DNA of 32,452 nucleotides from Bacillota bacterium (GTDB lineage: Bacteria > Bacillota > Clostridia > Oscillospirales > Acutalibacteraceae). The position numbers and the translations under genes are program-made. Within the stretch, counting starts at the first letter, position 1. Each line of letters starts with the position of its first letter. Below are positions 25,119 to 30,740 of this stretch, one piece after another. The notes beneath the pieces are model-generated. The model did not search any database. It was not told where the DNA came from and saw only the letters and a list, made by a program, of their open reading frames with translations. The stretch is from the NCBI GenBank assembly GCA_023458755.1, contig JAEWYE010000004.1, positions 1 to 32,452 on the forward strand, written 5' to 3'.

Positions 25119-25649
25119 TTACAAATCAGCTTGTTTTAAAACATCCTCCGCAATCAAGCCCTTTTTCAGTATTCTTTTGCGAACCGCAACTTCCAGTTTT
25201 CGTTTCACTCGGAATGAAAAGGAAGTCTCATTTACAGCCGGCATAAGCAATATGGACTTCATAAAAGAAAAATTGGAACCGACAACATCGGTAAAAATTT
25301 GATCACCGACCACCACAACGTCTTTTCTTTTTGCCTTTAATTTTCTCATAGCTCGAAAATAGGCAAACGGCAAAGGTTTGACAGAAAAGCTCATGAACGG
25401 CAAATCATACTTCGCTACAAACGGCTGCACCCGCTTTTTAAAATTATTGGACATGATAAGAATTTTAATTCCGGCTTTTTTCATGGCGCCAGCCCATTCA
25501 ATCGTGCCCTCAAGCGGTTCCTGAGAGCCAGGAAAGGCAAGGGTATTGTCTACATCCAGCAAGATGGAATCGGTTTTTAACGCGCGCACAAGGGCCGGAG
25601 TGATATCCGTAACCTTATTGACCGCAATGGTGGGTAAAAATAGCGCCAT
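25119..25649 (-). CDS. yqeG: YqeG-family HAD phosphatase (HAD IIIA)
   Basis: 176 residues, normal for the family. The HAD motif I is LLDVDNTL, with nucleophile Asp32 and Asp34. Motif II is ILIMSNN, then the Lys in FSVKPLPFAYF, and motif IV is VVVGDQIFTDVVGSN. The family is linked to phosphatidylglycerophosphate dephosphorylation in eukaryotic relatives, but the bacterial substrate is not settled. It is the first gene of yqeG-aroQ-peptidase and lies 20 bases before aroQ. Confidence 0.94.
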   Translation of the reverse strand: MALFLPTIAVNKVTDITPALVRALKTDSILLDVDNTLAFPGSQEPLEGTIEWAGAMKKAGIKILIMSNNFKKRVQPFVAKYDLPFMSFSVKPLPFAYFRAMRKLKAKRKDVVVVGDQIFTDVVGSNFSFMKSILLMPAVNETSFSFRVKRKLEVAVRKRILKKGLIAEDVLKQADL

Positions 25650-25687
25650 GGAACACCTCTGTATTTCGATAAAAATTCTAAGCCGTT

Positions 25688-25714
25688 AAAAAAGCGGGCA
25701 TAAAGCCCGCTTTT
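25688..25714. terminator. Terminator after rpsU
   Basis: AAAAAAGCGGGC and GCCCGCTTTT enclose ATAAA. On the minus strand the T-run ends the rpsU transcript about 32 bases after its stop. Confidence 0.9.
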
Positions 25715-25745
25715 CCTTTTGATAATTCGTTTTTACGAACACAAA

Positions 25746-25922
25746 TTATTTAAATTTGCGTTTGCGAGCTGCTTCGGACTTTTTCTTACGCTTAACAGAA
25801 GGCTTTTCATATGCCTCTCTCTTGCGTACCTCTGCAATGACTCCGGATCTAGCGCACTGCTTTTTAAATCTTCTGAGAGCACTGTCTAATGATTCATTGT
25901 CTTTAATTCTAATTTCAGCCAT
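25746..25922 (-). CDS. rpsU: 30S ribosomal protein S21
   Basis: 58 residues; binds near the 3' end of 16S rRNA in the 30S subunit and affects initiation. It starts MAEIRIKDNESLDSALRRF and continues KKQCARSGVIAEVRKRE with the C-terminal basic run KKKSEAARKRKFK, the standard S21 sequence. A GGGAGGGAA site precedes the ATG. It has a separate, perfect-consensus promoter and its own terminator. Confidence 0.98.
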   Translation of the reverse strand: MAEIRIKDNESLDSALRRFKKQCARSGVIAEVRKREAYEKPSVKRKKKSEAARKRKFK

Positions 25923-25984
25923 TTATCTTCCCTCCCATCCGCCAAAAGGCAGGGGTATTAAGTAGTCATATAACACATGAAATA

Positions 25985-26013
25985 TTATACCTATTCCGAG
26001 CTAATATGTCAAG
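25985..26013 (-). promoter_or_regulatory. Perfect-consensus promoter of rpsU
   Basis: On the minus strand, TTGACA and TATAAT are 17 bases apart, about 60 bases upstream of the rpsU start. Confidence 0.85.
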
Positions 26014-26315
26014 TCTTATATGCCAAATTTTATAAATGCAACCATTATTATTTATTAGTGGAATTACCATAGATTATAAAACCTCAATTACAAAAAGCCC
26101 TTTTATAAACAATATGCCCCATAACAGAGAATTGCTCATGAACAATCATTAAATAAATTGGACTGATTTGATTTTTCCGCTTCATTTCTGCACAAACTAT
26201 TTGATAAAGAGAGCAGAAACACGGATACGTATATTTGCTGGCAAAACTTATTGCGCCGCAATAAATAAGTTTTATCCTTCTAATTTTTTAGATGCCGCGG
26301 CAGAATGGAGTCACA
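26014..26315. other. Gene-free stretch before the small-protein cluster
   Basis: AT-rich, with no convincing coding region. The one notable structure is a hairpin at 26243-26273: AAAACTTA/TAAGTTTT outer arms and a TTGCG/CGCAA inner stem with a 4-base bulge. It lies about 40 bases upstream of the first small gene and could be a leader element or a terminator. Confidence 0.5.
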
Positions 26316-26495
26316 ATGAAATCTCAAAATTTAAAACTACTGCTAAAAAACAACAAAAGCGCAAAAGAGTACTATAAATCACTGCCAAGCAACACCAAAA
26401 GCATCTTAATGCATACCGCCGGTGACATTGAAACTGAACAGGAATTGTACAAATGCGCGGATGACATCTTTCACTCCGAAGGGCTTATGATGTGA
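26316..26495 (+). CDS. Small helical protein A, 59 residues
   Basis: The ATG at 26316 has GGAG 5-8 bases upstream. The peptide has a basic N-terminus (MKSQNLKLLLKNNKSAK), then the core YYKSLPSNTKSILMHTAGDI and an acidic helix ETEQELYKCADDIF. The core pattern (aromatic-x2-Leu-Pro, then an Ile/Leu-Leu pair, a short turn, and an acidic helix) also occurs in the proteins at 26847 and 27802, so I treat these as divergent paralogues. Two predicted helices, no membrane segment, one Cys. Function unknown. Confidence 0.65.
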   Translation: MKSQNLKLLLKNNKSAKEYYKSLPSNTKSILMHTAGDIETEQELYKCADDIFHSEGLMM

Positions 26496-26846
26496 CCCTT
26501 ACGATTTGATGCATTCGATTTTCTTGAATTCTTAACTTAACATTCAAACCGCATTCACGAAAAAAACATAATTGACCTTTATACTAAAACCATACCAACA
26601 AGGAAAGCAAAAGCAAAAAAATAAAATCTTTTCGCTGCGAAACAGTCTGTCGGGACAGACGGAATACCGAGCCGGCAGACTTGCAGACAAATTACAAGTT
26701 CCTCAAATGAGGATTTTTATAACTTTTTCATTTTCTCCCCTCTTTCCCCCTCTAAACGCCGCTCTTTTATAAGGGCGACGTTTTTTATTTGTATTTTCTG
26801 TATGAGTTTTGAAATTTTTTCCAATACTATTACTGAGGTGATAGCA
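26496..26846. other. Gene-free stretch with several hairpins, possible small RNA
   Basis: No convincing coding frame. Hairpins in order: GTCTGTC/GACAGAC at 26645-26660; TCCTC/GAGGA followed by TTTTTA at 26700-26719, a terminator-like end; and an AACG...CGTT stem followed by six T's at 26757-26788. Copies of CAGAC occur between the first two. This could be the leader of the next small gene or a free-standing small RNA. Confidence 0.4.
26757..26788 (+). terminator. Terminator upstream of small protein B
   Basis: AACGCCGCTC and GGGCGACGTT pair with one mismatch and one G-U pair, and are followed by TTTTTT. Confidence 0.65.
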
Positions 26847-27023
26847 ATGGACTATACGGGATATACAGAATTTCCGTTTCCGTCAAATTTGAACGATGAT
26901 GACAAAAAATTAAAGGATTCATTTTTAAATCTTCCCGATGAAGAACAATTAAAATTATTGAATAGCAGCCGGTCTTACAATGAATTTCACAGTCATGTGG
27001 CGCAGTATATGAAAGAGAAATAA
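26847..27023 (+). CDS. Small helical protein B, 58 residues
   Basis: The ATG at 26847 follows GAGGTGA (26835-26841). A Tyr/Phe/Pro-rich N-terminus (MDYTGYTEFPFPSN) leads into an acidic stretch and then the shared core LKDSFLNLPDEEQLKLLNSS and a C-terminal helix ending QYMKEK. It aligns by eye with proteins A and C across about 38 residues. A sigma-G-like pair GTATG-N18-AATACTA lies upstream (26800-26829), but its -10 is so close to the ribosome binding site that the match is doubtful. Cytosolic; function unknown. Confidence 0.72.
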   Translation: MDYTGYTEFPFPSNLNDDDKKLKDSFLNLPDEEQLKLLNSSRSYNEFHSHVAQYMKEK

Positions 27024-27087
27024 TTCTGCCCGTTTTTCTGCAGGATGAATACACTGATAATGAAGTTTTTATTTTGGAGGCAATTCT

Positions 27088-27264
27088 ATGGACATGAAAA
27101 CGTATCACTGTATGAATCCTGATGAAAATCCATTTTTACATTGGATGGATCCTCATAAAACAGAAACAGTGGAAAAGGAGCCGGACCTTGTTCAGCAATT
27201 TAAAAACAATCCGGATTCTTTTTTCTCTTCTATGATTCCACCCACAAAGCCACTCCGTAAATAA
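27088..27264 (+). CDS. Small protein of 58 residues, Pro/Met/Asp-rich
   Basis: The ATG at 27088 has a strong TTTTGGAGG at normal spacing. The peptide reads MDMKTYHCMNPDENPFLHWM and continues through DPHKTETVEKEPDLVQQFKNN to a C-terminal FFSSMIPPTKPLRK. It has no membrane segment. The region EKEPDLVQQFKNNPDSFF looks like a short helix. It lies 64 bases after protein B and before a terminator, so B and this gene are probably one transcript. No family recognised. Confidence 0.75.
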   Translation: MDMKTYHCMNPDENPFLHWMDPHKTETVEKEPDLVQQFKNNPDSFFSSMIPPTKPLRK

Positions 27265-27288
27265 TTTTTATTCTGTCTCCTGTCCTCT

Positions 27289-27313
27289 GCCGCTCTGTTC
27301 GAGCGGCTTTTTT
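27289..27313 (+). terminator. Terminator ending the B transcript
   Basis: GCCGCTC and GAGCGGC around TGTTC are followed directly by six T's, 25 bases after the previous stop. Confidence 0.92.
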
Positions 27314-27494
27314 CATAATACTTAGTTTGCCGGATATACTATATACAGCAAACAATTGATTTCATATATTGCCTTTCTATGGTCAGCGAACTTTCACCCA
27401 AGCGAACATTCCCCTGCTCAGCGCACAGCTCTACAGAAAAGCGGCGTGTGAATGATTTATTTAGCTATATAAAATCAGGAAAGGAGATGAATGT

Positions 27495-27671
27495 ATGGAC
27501 GAAAATAAAAACATTGCTTATGAAAAATCAACGTATTTTGATTCCGTTGCTCCAACTCCCGCACCTATCCCTACACCGGCACCATCATCGAAAAAAGAGG
27601 CAAACTCCTTTATGAACACAAAAGCCAATCCAAACAAAAAAAGGACGAAAGACACGGATTCCACCCGGTAA
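27495..27671 (+). CDS. Disordered Pro/Lys-rich peptide D1, 58 residues
   Basis: The ATG at 27495 follows AAAGGAG at 8-base spacing. The peptide has an N-terminal MDENKNIAYEKSTYFDSV, a PTPAPIPTPAP repeat and a basic tail KKRTKDTDSTR. It is predicted to be unfolded and cytosolic. The order 'SV - Pro/Thr repeat - KKE - TKD-D-T' recurs in the peptide at 28309, which suggests a paralogous pair. Coding is supported by the ribosome binding site and by the related second copy. Function unknown. Confidence 0.65.
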   Translation: MDENKNIAYEKSTYFDSVAPTPAPIPTPAPSSKKEANSFMNTKANPNKKRTKDTDSTR

Positions 27672-27755
27672 TTCATCCATATGAATTTGAATAATTTTGT
27701 AAAAGACGTCAAGACTAGAACAAGGCGGCCGGGCAATGCGCCCTTAAGCCTGTTT

Positions 27756-27789
27756 GGGGACGTGCAATGGGGTACGTCTCCTATTTTTA
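27756..27789 (+). terminator. Terminator or attenuator just upstream of small protein C
   Basis: GGGGACGT and ACGTCTCC (one G-U pair) around a 10-base loop are followed by TATTTTTAT. The hairpin ends only about 10 bases before the GGGAGG that serves the next gene, which is unusual; it may be a conditional attenuator. Confidence 0.6.
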
Positions 27790-27801
27790 TGGGAGGTAAA
27801 T

Positions 27802-27945
27802 ATGTCTTATATTGACCCAAAGCTGCGCAGTCAATTTGAATCGTTATCCATCGATTTAAAAAATGAAATTCTGAAACGTGATGTAAAAATTTACAATCTC
27901 AACGATTTAATCAAGTGCTTGGAAAATATCGTAGCAGAGGCTTAG
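27802..27945 (+). CDS. Small helical protein C, 47 residues
   Basis: The ATG at 27802 follows GGGAGG at 5-base spacing. The whole peptide is essentially the core shared with A and B: LRSQFESLSIDLKNEILKRD, then KIYNLNDLIKCLENI. It is predicted to be two helices joined by a turn. A terminator overlaps its last codons. One Cys, no membrane segment. As the shortest member it marks the minimal fold of this putative family. Function unknown. Confidence 0.75.
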   Translation: MSYIDPKLRSQFESLSIDLKNEILKRDVKIYNLNDLIKCLENIVAEA

Positions 27946-27959
27946 GTCTCTGCTTTTTT
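27934..27959 (+). terminator. Terminator overlapping the end of small protein C
   Basis: GCAGAG and CTCTGC around an 8-base loop are followed by six T's. The left arm is within the last codons of the gene. Confidence 0.85.
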
Positions 27960-27976
27960 ATGTAACGGATGGTACA

Positions 27977-28177
27977 TCAGATACCATCCATCCGCTCGCC
28001 GTATTTACAGGAACAATCAGGCGTTGCGCAATATTTTAATCCCTGCGGATGTTTGCAAGCATAAACATTGTTATATTTGCATTCTCCGCAGTGAACAATA
28101 TCTTCATAATTTCCATTTGTGTTTATATCAAGTATTCTATTTTGCGGATATACTTCACGCTCTTTTAATTCATTCAT
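27977..28177 (-). CDS. Cys-rich small protein, probable zinc binder
   Basis: 66 residues. GAGGAGG precedes the ATG at 28177. The N-terminal 28 residues are polar. The rest has Cys/His pairs: HCGECKYNNVYACKHPQG, then YCATPDCSCKYGERMDG. Similar 'C-x2-C ... YC...D-x-C-x-YGER' peptides are common in phages and integrated elements of Firmicutes, where they are presumed to bind zinc. It is the only gene of the small-protein cluster on the minus strand. A 23-base inverted repeat (GGATGGTA/TACCATCC) overlaps its 3' end. Confidence 0.78.
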   Translation of the reverse strand: MNELKEREVYPQNRILDINTNGNYEDIVHCGECKYNNVYACKHPQGLKYCATPDCSCKYGERMDGI

Positions 28178-28308
28178 AAAACACCTCCTCTATCGCTATC
28201 ATTTCCTGCGTGAAAGGTTTCATCCCTGTTTAAATTGACCAGTCAAATTTGAACTTTTTCATAAATTTCAATTTACAGGAGAAACTAATTGCGGAAAGGG
28301 GATGCATT

Positions 28309-28461
28309 ATGCACAGTAAAAAAAATAATAAAAACTCACCGGTTGCAGATTCTGTTTCGACACAGCCGGAAGTACCGTCCACTCAGCCGGCACCCAAGAA
28401 AGAAAATGAAATACGTGCCGGGAAAAATGGCAGCACAAAAGACAGCGACCCGACGATGTAA
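28309..28461 (+). CDS. Disordered Pro/Lys-rich peptide D2, 50 residues
   Basis: The ATG at 28309 has GGAAAGGGG at 7-base spacing. The peptide starts MHSKKNNKNSPVADSV, has TQPEVPSTQPAPKKEN in the middle and ends STKDSDPTM. The layout parallels the peptide at 27495, including a Pro/Thr repeat, a KKE and a TKD-D-T end. It is predicted to be unfolded. It is followed 46 bases later by the acidic protein at 28508 and is probably co-transcribed with it. Function unknown. Confidence 0.65.
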   Translation: MHSKKNNKNSPVADSVSTQPEVPSTQPAPKKENEIRAGKNGSTKDSDPTM

Positions 28462-28507
28462 TGGGAAACCGCTAAGGAAACAGTGCTGTATGGAAAGGAT
28501 TGAATTC

Positions 28508-28750
28508 ATGGATAACAAGAAAAGAGAACATTTAGGACTGAATGAGGAAGATACTTTCTTTGACGCAGAATCTGTTGTATCTGCAACCGAATGTACCGGA
28601 CTGATACAAACTCCGCCATCCTCCGTGGATGAAGCGGAAGCTTACGGTAAAATATATGATATTCCGCACACGGAAGACAAAGTGAACAACGGTTTGCAGT
28701 CCGTTTCAAAGTCAAAAAACGATACCGCCTCTAACAATAATCAAAAGTGA
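28508..28750 (+). CDS. Acidic small protein with conserved TGL-PP core, 80 residues
   Basis: The ATG at 28508 has AAAGGA at 8-base spacing; an in-frame ATG at 28490 is less well placed. The core SATECTGLIQTPPSSVDEAEAY followed by GKIYDIPHTED recalls a widespread group of short Firmicute proteins with the pattern '(A/C)TGL(I/M)P-PP...E-E-Y--IY-IP'. Ends are disordered, and the C-terminus is Asn/Ser/Lys-rich. No catalytic motif or membrane helix. Its function is not known to me. It is the last gene of the small-protein run. Confidence 0.78.
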   Translation: MDNKKREHLGLNEEDTFFDAESVVSATECTGLIQTPPSSVDEAEAYGKIYDIPHTEDKVNNGLQSVSKSKNDTASNNNQK

Positions 28751-28822
28751 TATACATTCTACGGAAAATAAACCGCAATCGCTTTCCGCTCTGTAATATA
28801 GATTTCAAAAACAAGTCACATG

Positions 28823-28868
28823 ACAAACTCCTGACAAAGGCGTATGCCCTTGTCAGGAGTTTGTTGTT
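28823..28868 (+). terminator. Terminator ending the small-protein run
   Basis: ACAAACTCCTGACAAGG-type left arm (28823-28840) and its near-perfect complement (28848-28864) form a stem of about 17 bp followed by a T-rich stretch. Confidence 0.85.
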
Positions 28869-28900
28869 TACATCTCAAAACAGTATTATGGAATCATTCG

Positions 28901-29584
28901 TCATTTACACTCGGGACGGATAACATAATCCTCCACGTATGGGATTGTAAACTCGGGAATACCGCTTGAATACGGAGCAATCTCATATTGCTGAAAGTAA
29001 AGGACAACGCCCTGCGGTGTCAGATAAAAGCTGTTCAGATTCAAATATTTCGCAACATTCTTCTTATAGTCATCAAAATATATGTTTTCTCCATTTTTTA
29101 TCTGTTCCGCTATTTGATTGTTTATGATCATGATGATATAGGCTTTATAGTTGATTGAATTTTGAAACATTTCATCAATATTGATGCTGCGGGCGCTTTG
29201 CAGGTTCCAGGTATCGGAATAACGCACTGTGTTGCCGTGCGCACCTCCGGTGTAAAGATATTGGTCAAAATACAAGCTGACCGCGCAGTCTTGATTATAT
29301 GTCACCTTGTAGGTAATCAACGCCTCAAACGGACGAACCGGAAAGTTATTGGCCATCGAGTTTTCATACTCTTCAACAGCCATTGGGTACAATTTCTGCG
29401 TGCAGTATTGCTGAAACGTCAAGGCTTTTTCTTTGTAATATCGATTCATAACTGCTGCTGCTTTTTGAAAGCGTGCAGAGCTGAACTGCGGATACTGGAT
29501 CTTATAGCTTAAAACCAATTGTTTTTTATAAAACAAATATTTTTCAATGACTATATTTTTGACCAAGATTTTATAAGCAATCAT
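28901..29584 (-). CDS. DUF3298/RsiV-like protein without signal peptide
   Basis: 227 residues. GAGGAGG is 10 bases before the ATG at 29584. The N-terminal half (YKIQYPQFSSARFQKAAAVMNRYY) fits DUF4163 and the C-terminal half is DUF3298, with the hallmark YLYTGGAHGNTVRYSDTW and the late segment NSFYLTPQGVVLYFQQYEIAPYSSG. In RsiV and PdaC this module is extracytoplasmic, and in RsiV it binds lysozyme. Here there is no hydrophobic leader, so the protein is predicted cytosolic unless it acts in the mother cell or forespore. No sigma factor gene adjoins it. Confidence 0.88.
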   Translation of the reverse strand: MIAYKILVKNIVIEKYLFYKKQLVLSYKIQYPQFSSARFQKAAAVMNRYYKEKALTFQQYCTQKLYPMAVEEYENSMANNFPVRPFEALITYKVTYNQDCAVSLYFDQYLYTGGAHGNTVRYSDTWNLQSARSINIDEMFQNSINYKAYIIMIINNQIAEQIKNGENIYFDDYKKNVAKYLNLNSFYLTPQGVVLYFQQYEIAPYSSGIPEFTIPYVEDYVIRPECK

Positions 29585-29666
29585 ATTAAAATCGCCTCCT
29601 CTTGTTTCAGCTTATGCAGGAGAGGAGACAGTTGCTTGCCCTGTTGCAGACAATGCGTTTTAAATA

Positions 29667-30104
29667 TTATGTCTGTGAATAGAAAAACGTGGTATCGTCA
29701 ACGGCTTTACACCATGGCATCTTTTCCAACACCTGAATTACTTCCTGCCGTTTTACCTTTTTACCGAGTGCTTTTACAATTTCCGTAATGTGAATCAGTT
29801 TATCCGCGTTTGCCTGAAAATAGCTTAGAAGTTTTTGTTCCATGTCGGCTTCGGGAACTGCACTTTTGGATAGTTTGGATGCCATTTTTATCGCCGGTAT
29901 AAATTCCGACGTATGCTGCTTGCAATACAAAACATAAATCGTTTTTATGCGGCTCGCCAGAGTAGAAGGAATATCGGATTCATTTTGCAAATCTTGAAAC
30001 CTGCATTTTACTAAATCCGTCATTTCCATATATCCGTGACTTTCGCAGTACACGATAAACGGGTAATACACATCATTGCTGTAGACTTCTTTTATTTTTG
30101 CCAT
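29667..30104 (-). CDS. Protein of unknown function, mixed helical
   Basis: 145 residues from the ATG at 30104, where AAAGG is 9 bases upstream; the ATG at 30134 lies in the leader. The N-terminal 55 residues (YPFIVYCESHGYMEMTDLVKCRF...) look like a helical domain with an aromatic core. The C-terminal 60 residues (LLSYFQANADKLIHITEIVK... KVKRQEVIQVLEKMPWC) resemble a winged-helix fold. No signal peptide. It could be a small DNA-binding protein, but no family is recognised. Confidence 0.8.
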   Translation of the reverse strand: MAKIKEVYSNDVYYPFIVYCESHGYMEMTDLVKCRFQDLQNESDIPSTLASRIKTIYVLYCKQHTSEFIPAIKMASKLSKSAVPEADMEQKLLSYFQANADKLIHITEIVKALGKKVKRQEVIQVLEKMPWCKAVDDTTFFYSQT

Positions 30105-30142
30105 ATTCAAAAACCTTTCTATAAAAAATCGCACGAAAAAAT

Positions 30143-30171
30143 ATTATACAAGGCTTACAGAATCAGAACAA
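30143..30171 (-). promoter_or_regulatory. Promoter of the 145-residue protein
   Basis: On the minus strand, TTGTTC and TATAAT are 17 bases apart, about 40 bases upstream of the start. Confidence 0.6.
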
Positions 30172-30384
30172 CACCTATTTGGAATAAAGGAGGAATTTTG
30201 CAGCTTGTTTGCAACTTGCCGGTTACATAGTTAGGGCAATTGACTGACACTGCAAATAAAGGAAGACATACCATCAACATGTCCCCTTTGCTGCATATTA
30301 TGTAAAAGAGGAGCTGCATAATTCAGTTCCCTATTGCTTCGTATTTGATTTTATCCGTAATTTGCACAGAATTGAGGGCTTACC

Positions 30385-30561
30385 ATGCCACACAGATATT
30401 TTCCGCCATTTTTATGGTGGCTGTTTCCGCCACCGCCGCGTCCACCACATCCGCCATATCCGCCATATCCGCCTCACCCTCCAGGACCGCCTCATCCGTA
30501 TCACCCACCTCATCCATCTCATCCACCAATTAAACCAAGGCCGCCGCGGCCCTTTTATTAA
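30385..30561 (+). CDS. Proline-rich 58-residue protein (PPHPPYPP repeats)
   Basis: The ATG at 30385 follows GAGGG at about 7-base spacing. It has a short N-terminus MPHRYFPPFLWWLFPPPP, then irregular tandem units PPHPPYPPYPPHPPGPP and PHPYHPPHPSHPP, and the end KPRPPRPFY. About half the residues are proline, with His, Tyr and Arg filling the gaps. A polyproline II rod is expected, and translation should need EF-P. Spore coat or cell-surface peptides can look like this. A terminator follows 15 bases after the stop, supporting a real gene. Confidence 0.75.
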   Translation: MPHRYFPPFLWWLFPPPPRPPHPPYPPYPPHPPGPPHPYHPPHPSHPPIKPRPPRPFY

Positions 30562-30576
30562 CACGGATACACAAAA

Positions 30577-30612
30577 GAGACAGCCTGTTTTTCAGGTTGT
30601 CTCCTCTTTTAT
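30577..30612 (+). terminator. Terminator of the proline-rich gene
   Basis: GAGACAGCCTG and CAGGTTGTCTC (one G-U pair) around five T's are followed by CTCTTTTATTT. Confidence 0.85.
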
Positions 30613-30675
30613 TTGCATCGCCAAATTCAATGCACAATATTTGTTAAATTTAATAAATTATTCACAAGATATTAC

Positions 30676-30704
30676 TTGCTACATCCTACTCAAAAATATA
30701 TAAT
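30676..30704 (+). promoter_or_regulatory. Promoter of the secreted propeller protein
   Basis: TTGCTA at 30676-30681 and TATAAT at 30699-30704 have a 17-base spacer. The start codon is 36 bases downstream. Confidence 0.7.
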
Positions 30705-30740
30705 GCAAATATTAAAAATTCAATAAAGGGTATGATTATT

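Noticed and set aside
26572..26772. TTG-started open frame of 66 codons
   Set aside because: No ribosome binding site, crosses a terminator-like hairpin, and its composition is not protein-like.
30180..30230. GGAGG followed by a TTG and about 10 codons, possible leader peptide
   Set aside because: Too short, rare start, not next to a regulated gene, and no alternative hairpins seen after it.
30345..30703. Open frames of 62 and 113 codons over the proline-rich gene
   Set aside because: They are other frames of the same CCN-rich repeat. Only the ATG at 30385 has a fitting ribosome binding site and a stop just before a terminator.
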